NCBI GenBank assembly: GCA_025766275.1
Contig: JAFKAC010000135.1
Coordinates: 1 to 64,000 of the forward strand
Reading direction: 5' to 3'
DNA from: Lactarius indigo
Taxonomy: Eukaryota; Basidiomycota; Agaricomycetes; Russulales; Russulaceae
DNA: 64,000 nucleotides
Shown here: positions 12,093-25,185 of the stretch, piece after piece
How the letters are laid out: every line of letters begins with the position of its first letter
Numbering within the stretch: position 1 is the stretch's first letter
The notes under the pieces: generated by a model
Databases searched by the model: none
Seen by the model: only the letters and a program-made list of their open reading frames with translations
What the model was told of the DNA's origin: nothing
Translations under genes and position numbers: made by a program

Positions 12093-15000
12093 TACGACTG
12101 TAATCCTGAGGCTGGCGGACTCGGACTTTGAACGCTGTTTCCAATCTCTTTTTTTGTACGCCTCTTGCTTACCATGACTCCCCTTTTTTTCACACTCTTA
12201 TTAGCACACTCTTATTGGGATTTAGCGAATATATGTACACGGGTGGAGACTCCCCTCACCTCAGTGCATTTGCCAGCCACATCGTCGTAAATGCGTTGTC
12301 AAAGCGGGGATTCAAATACCCACGGATAGTTTCCATTTCATATTCTACTATCACCTCACCCTGGTTCCTCCTACGCGACGGTGGCAGCCACGACACGCAT
12401 TCGGCAACGTCTTTCTTCCTTCTCACTTTTAACTGCTGACACTTGCATTTTGCAGTGCATTTGAGTTTATGTGGGAACTCGCGTCCAGAAACATTTCAGG
12501 ACGCTGGTTGTGTGCTTTCTTCTTTTGCGGCTCAGTGAGGGGTAAAGCATAGTACGTGACAGTGGACATTACTGTAAGTCGCTTGGCGCTTTCGCTTCTG
12601 TCTGCCTTCTTGTCCTTGGCTCTTCACCGGTCACTCCACATTCATCTTTTCCGTCTCTGCGAACTTCTCTCGTTCTGAGCATCCCATCCACCTGCACGGT
12701 GTCAGTATCTGCATCGATAGATGTTGTCTTTTTGCATGTTCATGCCGCACCTACTGGCGTGCGTTCCACGTAGTCCATAGCGCGAACAGCACGTCTTGCA
12801 ACTTCCTCAACCCCGTCGTGCGACTTTGTAAACATTGGCACCGCCTTGGATGGTCAGGTCACCATCCTATTCTTCACCGACAATCCTGACCCGTAGTCCC
12901 ATATCGACTGGCATTTTAATGCGTATGTCCTCTTCAGTTTTATTGTGTTCTGTTGCTGAGCTGATCACTTCTGCACGTAGTTTTGCTTCTTTTTCCCGCT
13001 GAACATGTTCCTGACGCGCCGTCCGAGGACACCCACATCAGTGCGTATACACTTTTTGTGAGCGTGCAACGCCTAAACGATATCACTGCAGCAGCATGGG
13101 ATTCTTCCCCACGCCGTGTGTCGGAACAAAACGATGACGACACCGTTCTTTATGAGGTTGCCTTCCCTCGCAGGATGTAATACACAAGAACAATAACGAC
13201 ACTCTTCTTCATAAGGACGCACCCTGACCTTCCCTGCCTGTCCTCTTCGGAGAATATTGTGAGCGCTCTTTCAAAATCCCATGTCACTGTCGTCGCTGTG
13301 TTTTCGTTCTCGGCAGAACCAACCGCACCCCCCCGTATTCGTCTGTCCCGTATCTCTCCTGTCTCCGGGTCCCATAGCAAAATCAGATAAACGAAGTACA
13401 GCAAGATACACAGAGCGATCGTGAGCCATCTCACGATATGCATCCAGCCAAATGTTCAAACGCTCAAAGTCCGCTCTTATTCGTCAGACTATGTCTCAGC
13501 TCTCCTAGGCACGTCCACCTTCATTGTATAAATCGTATTGATGACTACCGTAAGTACAATTCGGCAACACGCTCAAATGCTGATGACCTCAAATCTTCTT
13601 ATACAGTACATGTGACTTGAAGGCCGCGATTTCTTTGCGAGAGCTTCACACATAGATTTTCGTACTAATAATATACCAACACTGCGTCCCTCACTTGAGC
13701 CGGGCCCTCCACTGGAATGGCGAATGAACCAGAGGTCGAAACATAAAGGTGAATAACAAACCTCTTTATATGAGTCGGAAATGAGGCTCCGAGCTCTACA
13801 CAAGCAACGCACTCCCCCATGTACCTTATGACGAAAGTTAGGTGGTCTAAGTTCTAAGAAACAGTAAACGAAACTCACTGAGCAATGGCAGAGCGAACGA
13901 CCAAGTCAGGTGGCGCTCGTCTTACAAATGGCTTCCTTTTTCCGACAAACAACACAGCGATCTCCCCACACCAGGGAATATGAGGGAAGTCGCGCTTCAA
14001 GTTTAGGGTTGGGGCCAAGGCGTGTGTCGAAATAGGAAGAAACCAAGAGAGTGTGGCCGGCAACTCGTATCAGAGTGTCGAAGACCCTCTGGTTGGGAAG
14101 CACTTGGTAAGAAGAATGCACCCTCGACGTCTACATAGGGAGGGTTAATAATGCACCTGCCGTGTACTGGCAACTCTGCATTAAAGCGGTACGTGATAGT
14201 TTGGCGTGGCCATCTCCCCCATAGATAGCCATTCACGGTGTCAATCCTGGTCTGAAGTGTTGAGTTAGAAATTCGGTCGTTTACATCGTGAGCAAAGGCA
14301 CTCACGGGAACATTAAGGTATGAGCGACGATGAATAACCATTATTGATGTTCAGTACTTCAGTGGACGTGTCAGACACTAGACAAGAGCCACATCTCGAG
14401 CCGGTATGCCTACGTCTTAAATACGGCGTCCATTGGAAGTTACTAAATCGTTACTCGCCAGTGGAGTCCAGGGTATTCCCATAGCCCGGATCATAATCGC
14501 AAGCTGTGATAGGCTGGAGTGCCAGTAAGCGCATAGAGCTTGCGACGACATAAGATCGCCCTGCCAGTCGAGAACTAATTCTGACCATGTGATGCTAGAG
14601 ACAATCGACCCTCCTGCATCATTGTACTACTGAAAAGGCCTTGGGCCGTCACTTACTGGCTAGATGGACACAAAATAACACGATTGTGACTCATTTCTAG
14701 GCGAGAGACCTATTGTCTGCGCTCTTTCTGGGTCTACGCAAGGGTCTATGTGTGCATTATTACCTGTTTCTGGGTCCCCGTATTTAATCATGTCCATTGT
14801 CGTACTCTTCTAGACTAGTTTCCTCCGACTACCCCGCGGTGACTTGTGATGGACACCTCACCTACTAGCTATAGGGTGGTAACGGATACGAACATATTTA
14901 AACCGCTAGCTGAATTTCTAAATGTTTGAAATGAAGCTATATGCGACGATCCTGGGCGCCCCATATATGTTGTGGTATTTGAATTCAGAATGTTCCCAGA

Positions 15001-15601
15001 GGTACGGTGACGCCTGCGGTATTCAAGCACCTGTGGCAGTCATATGGCGCTAACCCCGACTTCGGACTCCCCCCCGACTTCGGTCACTCAAAAATTCTTA
15101 CTCATTTATTCTCCAATCTCACCCAAATTTATATATACTATCCAGTACTATTATGAACAATCCCCAACCGTTTTTTTTAATAGAAATCTTGTTGTGTCGC
15201 AAAAAACGAGAATTGGGTGGTTTGTCACGCTTGTCGACTGATGGTCGGGGTTTTATTGAGTAAGCTGAGCGCCTTCCAGAAGCGGCCCAGAAAGTGGCGG
15301 CCAATTCGGCACTCGGACTGCCCGAAGTCGGGGTCCAACACAAGGAAATGATATACCTCATTCGCTCTTGGCATCACTGAGGTTTTCGTGTAATTTTTGT
15401 TCTTAATTTGATTTGGAGCTTGTCATGCCTATTGTCCTATTGTCCGCAGATCTCTGTGTTATACTAGCAAGACTCAATGGATGCTCAGCGCTCAATACTC
15501 AGATCTACGAACGGTGGTTTTTACGCCCATTGACAAGCCATCTCTAACTGTGCCTCAAAGCCTTTTGGTTCCCCACATATCGTCTTTTCGACCTGGCACA
15601 T
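12093..15601. other. Gene-poor stretch with unsupported coding fragments
   Basis: No gene could be assembled. A minus-strand open frame at 13443-13150 has a hydrophobic segment (WLTIALCILLYFVYLILL) followed by charged sequence. Minus-strand frames at 14341-14003 and 14121-13906 look mildly protein-like but do not join. On the plus strand 12983-13180 is short and open. These may be remnants of genes or chance. A candidate inverted-repeat unit is listed at 15053-15333. Confidence 0.4.
15053..15333. repeat. Short AT-rich unit bounded by 13 bp inverted repeats
   Basis: ACCCCGACTTCGG near 15053 is matched in reverse by CCGAAGTCGGGGT near 15321. The interior is mostly AT-rich, about 250 bp. A second CCGACTTCGG lies just inside the left end. 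No target duplication is obvious, so a MITE is only one possibility. Confidence 0.3.
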
Positions 15602-18600
15602 ATGCCTGATGCAGAGCCTGCGGACTCGGAGCTTCTCTCTTCCCTGGATGCGGAGCTTTCGGCGCGCTCTACTTGGATGCCAAACGTCGACACTCTAGAC
15701 TTCGTCAACGACCCTATCAAGAATGGACCCTACACACGTCAAACACCTGACCAGCTCAGGCAGCCTAACGTTGGCCTGTATGCGCTGCAACCGACACGCA
15801 GGAATCACATTATCTTGGAACATGAGAACAGACTTTGCGACATCCTAATCACTTGGAATCGATCGAGACTACCGAGGCAGTGGAGGGCGTAGAAGACCGA
15901 GTTTTCCAGGAACTTGTCAGGATAAATCGATTGAAGGAGGCCGAGTGGTCGGGTCAGCGGAGTAGGCATGGTATCAACGGCGCTATCGTGAATACAGGTA
16001 TGCTTTCATCGCATGCCAGTGCTGCCATCGCAGCTGACGATTCCTCAGAAATCCACTTCCTTAGGAAACACCCGAAGAATACAACTACCCTTGCTATATA
16101 TATCACAACATTGGTGATGTATATTTTATATCGCCTCCCACGCCGTGGCGCGGCCGTTCTGCTGGCGGGCATGAGAAGTATCTTGATGAGCCAAGCGGCA
16201 CTTCTCCCGTTGGCGAGTGAAGTCCCGAAAGATCCACGGCGGCTTCTCACACTATACAATCTCGATCCTGTCACCCACAGTTACGTCTGCTGTCCCGCTT
16301 GCTATTTTTTATATCCACATTCGGTTGGGACGACCAAAAAGAGGAAGGCATCTGCTCTTTCCAGTGGGTTTCCCAATCCTGTGGGAAATGGCAATGACGA
16401 CATCATCGATGTCCCGCTAGTTTCGTCTGCCCCAGCTCATTGTACACACTGTCGTGTTCGTTCAGGTTCTGCTTGCGGCGAGCCCTTATTCGACAACACC
16501 ACGATCAATGGCAACGTTTATGTCGTTCCCCGGTTCAAGTACGAGGCACAAGATCTGAAGGAATGGCTCGGGTGGCTACTCTCGAGGCCTGCCATCGATG
16601 AGGAGGTATTCAAAGCCTTTCGAAAACCCCGCAAAGAGTGCATGGAGGATATGTGGGATGGAAACATTTGTGCAGGATTCTTCTAAAAAAAGGCGAACGG
16701 TTCCTCCCAGGACCTGTAGACGAGACGCGTCTTGCATTTTCATTCTCGATGGACAGTTTTAACCCTTATCACATGAAAGAAGCTAAGCAAACTGTCTCGT
16801 CAACAGCCATCTGGCTTACTTTGCTTAACCTACCCCTCCACCTGCGAAACCACCCCGAGAATATGTTTCTTGCTGGCGTCATCCCTGGGCCAAGGAAACC
16901 CTCACTCTCCGATGTAAACCACACAATCAAACTTCTCGTTGACATTTTACTAGAGTTCTTTGACCCTGGCATCTGGTATTCCAGAACAGTGGGGCATAGG
17001 CAAGGTTGTCGGGTTCGGGCTATCTTGGTACCCGTTGTCTCGGATATGCTTGCCGCACGGCAAGCTGGTGGCTTCGCGAGTCCAACGGCGGCATCTTTCT
17101 GCACACTCTGCAGCCTGAAGATTTAAGACATCGAAAACCTTGATAGATCTACTTGGCCAGAGCGAGACGTTGGCGAGCATCTCCGGCATGCAAGGAAATG
17201 GAGGGACGCGCAAACGATTGACGAACAGGAGACCCTCTTCAAAAATCACGGAATACGATGGTCCGCTCTTCTCGATCTACCTTATTGGAACCCCGTTCTT
17301 TTTACCGCCATAGAGCCTATGCATGTTTTTGACGCTGGGCTCTTCCAGACTCACCTTCGGCAGATCTGGGGTATCGACACTACTGCTCCAAGTGGTGACA
17401 GGATTGCGTCGCAAGCTGTCAGGGAAATGCTAGGCCATCAGCTTCCGAAATGGAGAAGTGGTACGACATCATACGCACTGCAAGAGTACAGGAGTACTTC
17501 GAGAACAGCTTACTGGAAGACATTGTGCCCACGATACCCTATGGCACATCTGTGAGGACAACGATCTACGTCGTGCAGGTAATAAGGGACAACTAGCCGA
17601 TGCTATTATAGAATGGGTAGGTCGTCGAACGAGACAAAATAACAATAATCACGGTGGATATACTCACGTCGAGACCAGCGTCAGAAAGTCTCACCCGACA
17701 TGATCCAACTTCCGGTCGTCCGTTCAAGTTCAACAGAACTTACACAACCGGCCGCTGTAGTTCGTAGCGCCAGTGACGCAGAGTCCCGGAGCATCCGTGA
17801 GGGGAGCGTCGCTACAGATGACACCGTGAGTGGTCCGTGCTATCCGACAGTTACTTGGCTTGACTGATTGATTCCTGTTAGTTGGCATCAAGGTGTACTG
17901 GTAGTCTGAGCAAAGAAAGACAGCCCTCAGAGGAGGAACAAAAGGCCATTGGCAAATGCATCGAGCAACTCATTCACCGAGCTGCCCAAAATACTGTGTT
18001 GCGGGCAAAAAGGATTATTCTTCAATTTGTCTGTCGCGATTACTGTCACATGACACAGGAGAAGCTGAATGAACTTCGCACCAAAGACGAGCTATACGCC
18101 GCCGCCGCTGCATGGGTACATGCGCGACACACCAGTAGAAACTTCATTCAATATTCAGACAGGTGGAAGAAAACGCCATTTCGCCAGGGGATTCTGTGCA
18201 GGAGGGAAAGACCCGTTCTATTACTGGAGCCGTCCTTGGGAAGGACATTATGGAGGCCGTTTGGGCAGACATGGCCCTCACTGAGCTTCCCTCCTGGGTG
18301 ACGGACGTGCCTCGTAACTGGGGTACTGCAACGCGTGGAAAACTAAGTGCAAACAACTGGAGGGTTATCTGCACCGTCCACCTACCCATCACTCTAATAG
18401 GGCTTTGGGGAGGGGATGATGCACCAGAAGACCGGCAACACAAACTCCAGAATTTCATGGACTTAGTTTCTGCCATCCAGATTGCTAATCTACGATTGGT
18501 CTCCAAGCAGGACATTGAGCGATATGAGCATTACATTCAACGCTACTTGGTTAGTCTCAAATCACTATACAAGCTCACGAAGGTGAAGCCTATCCACCAC

Positions 18601-19533
18601 GCGGCCCTGCACTACGGCGAGACCCTTAGGAGTTTCGGGCCGGCACACACTCACGGAGCTGCCTTTTACGAACGATATATCCACTCCATGCAGACCCAAA
18701 ATCACAATATGAAGCTCGGTTTGTGATTCATTTGCTGTGAGATATCGTGCACCAGGCACTCACCACATTCTCAATCAGGCAGCCTCGAATCGACATTCAT
18801 GCATAGCTCCGCAAGAGAGGCAAAGTTGCAAGCCTTGCTCTCTGACCACAGTGAAGTGTGTGAACGTGTTGGCGAACTTGTGAAAACATATGAAACATTC
18901 CTTGCTGAGGATGTCCGGGGAACGCGCTTGGCCCATATGGTCGGTACAACGAAGCTGACGCAGCAGCTGGATATTGCCTTTGATGAGACACATCTACGTG
19001 ACTCGGACCTCACTGATGCCATGCTCCTTCTGCTAGTGCAATTTTTAAACCGAAAGCACCGGACAACCACATATCATACCGACGGTTCTCTAGGCGACAT
19101 GGTCTCACCAAGGGCTAAGCTCTTAGACAAGTTTTCCCTTCGAGGGGTTCAGTATTCAACCGTGGGAAGTCGAACGCGCAATAGTCACATCCTCTTCAGA
19201 CTTCCACAAATAGACGCATCCGAGTTATTGGCTCATCCAGAACCGGGGCAGATCACCGATATTTTTCTCCATTCTCAAGTCGGGTCACACCATCCGCCCA
19301 TCTATCTGTGCATTCGACCTTATGAACCCCTCCGATTGGAGCTTAGCGACGTCGACAAATCTTATAGGCAATTCGGCTTTTCGGGAGGCTTTTTATGTGA
19401 ACGAGCGCTTGGAGCACCTATTGTTGTTGACCATTCCAACGTCATCTCCCACATAGCAGTGACCCCGCTGGAAATACGGGGGTGCGAAGTTCTCCACGTC
19501 CTCCCTATGGATAGGGTTGGTTTCCATTTGTAA
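15602..19533 (+). pseudogene. Tnp2-like (CACTA/EnSpm superfamily) transposase, broken
   Basis: A long transposase-like gene of the kind common in agaricomycete genomes. Hallmarks in order are: a C-x2-C pair in SYVCCPACYF (about 16290); SMDSFNPYHMKEAK and NMFLAGVIPGPRKPSLSD (about 16750-16910), typical of Tnp2-type proteins; TWPERDVGEHLRHARKW (about 17150) and PMHVFDAGLFQTHL (about 17320); a SAP-like CEDNDLRRAGNKGQLADAI (about 17550); and ELPSWVTDVPRNWGTATRG (about 18290). One 51 bp intron (15998-16048) is frame-consistent. Damage: a one-base frame change near 15846, another between about 16660 and 16685 near a run of seven A, and an in-frame TAA at 17124-17126 after which the same frame continues with recognisable sequence. 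The C-terminal part (18799-19533) is open. The element is therefore unlikely to make its own transposase. Terminal repeats were not found. Confidence 0.6.
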
Positions 19534-20440
19534 TAGAGGGAAAAATCTGACGGCTCGAAACTAGTTGCGAATGTCATCCACGCGCGCTGAGGATGCTGGG
19601 GCCTGGGTGGATAACCCTGACAACTGAGCGGCGTAACCTCCGTGCATTGTCAGACAGCGTATCCTCAATGTATTATATGCGGGCGTCACTAGCGGGTAGT
19701 AGTACTGTGATGGTAACGAAGACAACAAACAAAGGCAGAAAAGACAGAAAGTGTAGAAAATCATGGCCGGGCTGAATCGACTATCCTAGCCACGACTTCG
19801 GCATGGGTGCTAAATATGGCATCCAGCAATCGTCGACACCACATGACTTGCCAGGTCGGTTGCCCACAGCTCCGCAAGCCTTCCAGAGCCTTGCGGCGAA
19901 CAGCGTGGCCTCCCTTTTGTTTCATCGTTTCCCTGCAGTGTCCTTGTTCATTCCATCCGGTGGGAACCTTCTTTACCGCAATATAGTTACCGTAAAGAGA
20001 TTTTTTTTCATGAGGCATATCGGAATTTACCTTTTCCCTTGTACATGGACGCTAACTTGCTTTGTTCCTCATGTTCCACTAGGTGTCGACTTCGTCGACG
20101 AAAAACTTGCTTGTGTTTACAGTGAGGTTGGAAGTGTGGTAAAAGTGGAGGTGTTCTGTAGTTTTCAGGCAAATTGCATCGACACTAGACAGGCGCAATT
20201 TTATTAGTATTGACGGGGCTCAACAAACTTCGTTTCATCGAGAATGTCTGCAAGAAAAATATGTACGCAATTTGTGATGTCGAGCTTAGCGGTGTCAGGT
20301 GGATGCGATTTTTAAAATGGCCATCGATAGCGTCGGCCACACCACTATTACCGACCGTTCCTCCGACCATTCCCTTCGAGCACCATCTCTGACAACACTC
20401 CTGAGACCGGTAGGTTCTCACTAAGCGGTGTTGGATGAGG
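19534..20440. other. No gene seen
   Basis: Short overlapping frames occur on both strands with no sustained protein-like sequence. The stretch separates the Tnp2-like remnant from the proline-rich gene that follows. Confidence 0.4.
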
Positions 20441-22521
20441 CTCACTCTACTTCATAGGGGCCATTCGCGGAACCCATGCAACCATCGCACAGCCCGTTGA
20501 CCTCGAGCCTGTTGAGGAGCCAGTCCCAATTTCTCCCCCACCGGCCGTCCGGGTCACTCCACCTCAACCTGCCGAGGAGATCATAGAAGTCTTCCATCCT
20601 CAACCCGCTGCGGAGGAGACCCAGGTACCGGTCTCTGTGCCCGTCGCGACACCCCCTCATTTCCCGGTCCGTTCAGAGACGACGACGTTATTATCGTCAG
20701 TTACTGAGTCTACACCAAGCACCATTTCATCACGCCGTCCTGTAAGCCCCCAGGTCCCCTCCAACCCCTCGGTCTCAATCCGAGGACCACCGGAAACGGA
20801 TGATACGAGCATCCCCTTTGATCGCTCAGTCTATCCCTTTGGCACATCTTTCTTGCGACCCACGGCCTCTGCGTACACTTCTCAGGAACCAAGCCGGCTG
20901 AGTACCATTGACGAAAGCCAGTCGAGCGAGTCACCGCCGATTACTTACTCATCGCCACCCTCGCCTTCCCCCACGCCTAGAGGGCTCTTAAACCATAAGT
21001 GCTCTACTGAACGATGTACAAACCCGCTGACGAGTAGTACTCATGCACAGAGAACCAAAGACCTGCAGCATACAAAACCACCCTTTCTTAGCTGCACCGA
21101 GATGGTCTATGGGGAACCCGCGCCACCAAGTCTTCGTCTTCTTCACGCCGATCTATTATCGGGTGCATCTGAGTATCACCTGCTCACATACAGTATACTG
21201 ATCTGAAGTCGAATTCCCAACCGACGATCTCGTTGGTAAGTCGAAATGCCCCCCTTCGTGCACACTTCCACTGACTGCGTCCTTCACAGCAATCCTCACA
21301 TCTGAATCCCCTTCCCCAACCAACACCCCCCAGCTCCTTCGTTCCATGAATGCACAGTCGTCGTTCAAGCAAGGTGAACCGTCCGAGCAAGTAACGACGC
21401 TCCTCGATCACGTCCAATTCGTGGACCCATGTTCACCGGACATCGACGAGGACAAGTTGGACAACACGTACCAAGGTTGGGGGCATGACCAGTTCATGGT
21501 GGGTGGTATCAGCCCGTCGTCCTCGTTTACTCGTTGGCAGGAGGTTGGCAGCGTTGCCACTACCCTCAAGCTCATGGCAGCCACCATCAAGATATGTCAG
21601 GAAGCAAGGCTGATGTGCACAAACGCCAGAACGCCGAAGACGAGCGGATTCACCGGCAACGTGTATCTCAAAAAAAATTCTCGAGTGTCTCGAGAATTGC
21701 TGAGTTGGCGTTGGTGGGGTGCGTATTCAAAACGTTCTGAGATTTTTTGGTCAACCTATTCATCCTTACTTCTCAAAATCGTGTCCCGCCACTTCCCACC
21801 ACTCCTTCGTATCGCAATGTCGCAATGTCGCCCCCACCGCGTGGGCCCATGATCAAGATCCAGTGGCCAGTTCCTGTCACCAACGTTGCCGCAAGCAATA
21901 CTCCAGGTTCCCACAGGAACCGACGCTACCAACCAGCGGCCTGCCGCCCACAGAACCCACCCAACCGTCAGTGGGGTTAGACGAGGTGTGTCGGTAGTCA
22001 TAGAGTGCGACCTCCCCAGACATGACCGCCAGATGAATACTATTTGACTACGAAATGGAGTACCTTGGCAGATGTGGATCGCACACAAGACCAAACACGC
22101 CCGCGATGCTGATCGATGTTTGAAGAAATGTTGTCGTCGGTTCCCATTGTTTGAGCGTGAACATCGGGCGATTCATTTTGTTCACCCAGTCGTCGTTTCT
22201 TGGCATGTGCTGGTCCCTGCGCCGCCGGGTGTCCGGCAACTTGCAGGTACGTTATTTACCCTCCAATGAAACATGATTCACTGACTTGGTAACGCCATTC
22301 AGAAAGAAATGCACGCTACACGTTCTGCCAACTGCCAACTGCCACTATCTCCCTCTGTCTTTGTTCCATCGATCTCGACTTTCGTACTCTTGTTGGCACT
22401 GCTCTTTTGTACCCTTGTCGGCACTGCTCTTGTTTTCGGCCGCCTAATTTGTGGTGTCATGATGGGGTTTGATGAGATCATGCCTGTACATAACAATGGC
22501 ATAGAATGTGTGTCATCTTAA
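20441..22521 (+). pseudogene. Uncharacterised protein family, proline-rich N-terminus; copy 1 of a paralogous pair
   Basis: I do not recognise this family. An open frame from about 20443 to 21206 is rich in Pro, Ser and Glu (PPPAVRVTPPQPAEEIIEV and similar) and looks disordered. A canonical intron at 21236-21289 (GTAAGT..CACAG) leads into a second exon containing TRWQEVGSVATTLKLMAATI and ICQEARLMC. A minus-strand paralog at about 28.1 kb has TSWQDIGSVVTAFKLVAATI in the corresponding place. Similarity continues downstream (VTNVAASNTPGSHRNR against ITDVVTASNISEVHGNQ). I could not join the first two exons without an in-frame TGA near 21202. A final frame (22309-22521) has a hydrophobic segment (TFVLLLALLFCTLVGTALV); whether it belongs to this gene is uncertain. 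Treated as broken or mis-assembled by me. Confidence 0.4.
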
Positions 22522-22935
22522 TACATAGTCGTTTTGGGTCGCTGCATATAGCCATTCTCTGAGTCTAGACCTGAAGACCATCTGCAAACGATTGTCGTTT
22601 TTGAGCAAATGAGTCGAGCGAAATCATTTTCTAGTCGTTCAACGCCTCATCGATCAACGGTTTGACTGCATCCAAAACAATACAAACTGATTGTGATATA
22701 TGCGCCAGGTCCGAGTGGCAACATATGCGGTGACTGTTACAGCATTGTTCGGTCCCGGAATTATGGCTACAATATGCGGCATGTCTTGACCAGGATCTCC
22801 GGCATACACTATAGTAGCACAAACGTTATTTGCGCTACTGTATCTGATTGCCGACGCGCACGGATCAAATTTCTTTTTTGGGAAATCGTGACAATGGCAC
22901 CATACGACATTGACGGGAAATCTTCGACTAGGCCC
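22330..22935 (+). repeat. Dispersed 0.7 kb repeat, copy 2
   Basis: Partner of the inverted copy at 4215-4925. It starts within the last open frame of the preceding gene and runs past its stop, so the repeat probably captures a gene 3' end plus downstream DNA. Confidence 0.6.
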
Positions 22936-23045
22936 TAGTGCGTCCGAATCAAGCGATACAATGAGGTTCATCATCCCAGCCGCGAGGTTCGGCAGGTAAT
23001 AAGGTGACTCTGACACCCGCTTGCCAGGCCCCCTCTAGATCCGTG

Positions 23046-24534
23046 ATGGGTCAATACCTATTGAAGAGGACCCTTGTCAAGCACGGAGATTCCGTCAACG
23101 CACTGGCTTTTTCGCATGACGGGGCCTTGTTTGCAAGTGGGGCCGATGACGGCCTTGTTGTTGTCTTCAAGGGTCATGGCAGCGGCCGGGAGCTTCGTCG
23201 GTTCCAGGTTAAAGCGCCTGTAGCAGCGCTGCTTTGGCGATCTCGCTTTGGGTACACTCTGATGGCTGGTGACACGAGCGGCGATGTGCACACAATATGC
23301 CTCAGCGATTCTGGACGTGTAAGTGCTTCTTATCGCCGTACTTTCAGTTCTATATACTAGATCTCTTTCACAGGAAAACAAGTATTATCATACCATCAAC
23401 AACGTTCCTGGCCCGGTCCACTGCATTTCGCAAAGCGGTTCATTACTGGCTGTGAGTTCAGGCAGCGTTGTACAGCTAATCAAGCAGGGAACTATCGGTT
23501 CGTCGTTTTCTCTTCTATCTTGCAGTTCTGGAAGCGATTGATAGCTACCTGGGAGGTCATCGCCCGACTTCCCGACCCGCCTAAATTCCCAGAACTGGAA
23601 GGAGAGTTGCCGGAACCAATGGCACGATCCCTCCACTTTCTAGGAGTCGACAATGATGCCCTTTTAGTGACGTATTTAGACCATGGTATAGTGTGAGTGC
23701 CCCACTGCACTGAGCTCCATTTATCTTATTGATCGTTGGCGCCATCATACTCTCAACTTAGAGCGTGGAACTTGAAGACTCTAGAAATTAATTGGCGCAT
23801 CCGGCCTCGATCCTGCAAGATGTACGTCCCGCTATCCCGCTCATTTTCGTTTCTAACAGAAGTCAGAGGTTGTTCCGCAGTGTCTCCCAATGAGAAGGTC
23901 CTTGCCACAACAAATCTCTACGACGGCATAGACTGGTACTCTCTCGACTCCAATCACTTCATGGACGCATCGTTCCAGCACACTACAACTCATACGATTT
24001 CAGAAAACGTTATTCTTCCCCTGACGTTCGTCCACAATGGCACTGCGGTGTTATCAGGCACATCTACCAGCTGCGCTCGAATTACCAGTTTGAAGGATCA
24101 CTCCCTTGCGGAGTTGCTTCAGCATGACGGTGAGTGACAAATAACTTGAACTCGTACGCTTCCTACGATTCTAAGAGAAGCGTTGAACAGCGGGTGACAT
24201 TATACAAGCTTTGGTTCGTCCAGTTTGGAATAGTCGCCCAGAGGGCTATGCTACCCTTGGCTTTCAGGCATACTCAAGTACTGGAGATTGTCGTCAGATT
24301 GTAACCGGTGTGTCCGAAAGGGGATCGGAAACTACATTAAGGTACTGGATTCAGCAACGTAGCCCGAAGAGGACAGAAGTGAAGCCAAAAGCAGCAAAGG
24401 ACCGAATGATGGAAAGTCTAACTACGCACGTAAGGCATGATAGCTTATGGCGGGCTCGATCGCAGTGGCTAACTTGTACCTGGTAGAGGATCGAATTAGC
24501 GATTGTCGTCGTGGCCGTCTGCTTATCGTTTTGA
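23046..24534 (+). CDS. WD40-repeat protein with a hydrophobic C-terminal tail
   Basis: Six exons give a continuous 396-residue protein: 23046-23318, 23374-23469, 23526-23692, 23762-24129, 24191-24429 and 24487-24534. All introns are 55-69 bp with GT..AG and all phases agree; the donor at 23470 (GTACAG) is the weakest. The start ATG opens with MGQYLLKRTLVKHGDSVNAL, followed by AFSHDGALFASGADDGLVVV, a recognisable WD40 blade. Later exons hold weaker blades (RPEGYATLGFQAYSSTGDC). The last small exon adds RIELAIVVVAVCLSF, a possible short tail anchor. WD40 propellers are protein-interaction scaffolds; the partner is unknown. Without the last splice the frame stops at TAG 24484-24486. It is the best host-like gene in the window. 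Confidence 0.6.
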
Positions 24535-24910
24535 TACTTCAGTGTACCGCACACCGATTGGGCCTCTAGTTGGTTTGGCGACAAATTAGTCTTGCCAATC
24601 ATTTTCAGACTGCCAGTGGTTGAAGAGTCACATTTGGACAATGGCCTCTGGGAAAATGAAATTTCTCTGGAATGAACCATCTCTATTTCCCAGAATCTAC
24701 GTATTCGCGCAAGTGTTCGCGCCTGTATTTCTTTCTACTTCATACCATAGTTTGCTGATATATCTTGTCCTATGGAACTCATGATGGGAATTCGCCTGAT
24801 CGTTGGGGGTTGACTTTCCCCTTACTACATTCCATGGATTTACAACTAAAGAAAAAGAATGAAGTTCTCTCCTCACGTTTCAGACCTCAGAGAGCGTAGA
24901 TCCTCCTTTG

Positions 24911-25185
24911 CGTTCCCCAGCGTGCCGCACTCGCACGCGGCCTTAGAGACTTGAGCACGACGCGTCCTTGACCAAGGCGGCCACCCTTGCGAAGTTTCGC
25001 GTGGCGCAGAAGCGTGCACAGCTGTTTCCGACCCGACCACCCGTTACAGCGTGTTGCCCATTGTTTGCGCTCCCGACCTCGTCACACTCGCGCGCGGCCT
25101 TAGAGATTTGATATGGACGCGTCCGTGACTGCTGCAGACACACCTATGAAATCTTGCGCGGCGCGGAGGCCTGCACAACCGCTTG
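24911..25185. repeat. Two diverged tandem units, period about 158 bp
   Basis: GCGGCCTTAGAGA(C/T)TTGA..GACGCGTCC occurs in both units (near 24938 and 25097). A GCGC..GGCGC..G..GTGCACA or CTGCACA segment follows in each. Unit starts are near 24911 and 25068. The DNA is GC-rich and no coding role is apparent. Confidence 0.5.

Noticed and set aside
4215..22935. One giant transposon with 0.7 kb terminal inverted repeats
   Set aside because: The repeat ends are ragged, one overlaps a coding 3' end and I found no flanking duplication; kept only as a finding to check.
23822..23859. An additional 38 bp intron in the WD40 gene (GTACGT..ACAG)
   Set aside because: Removing it breaks the reading frame, while retaining it keeps the frame open.
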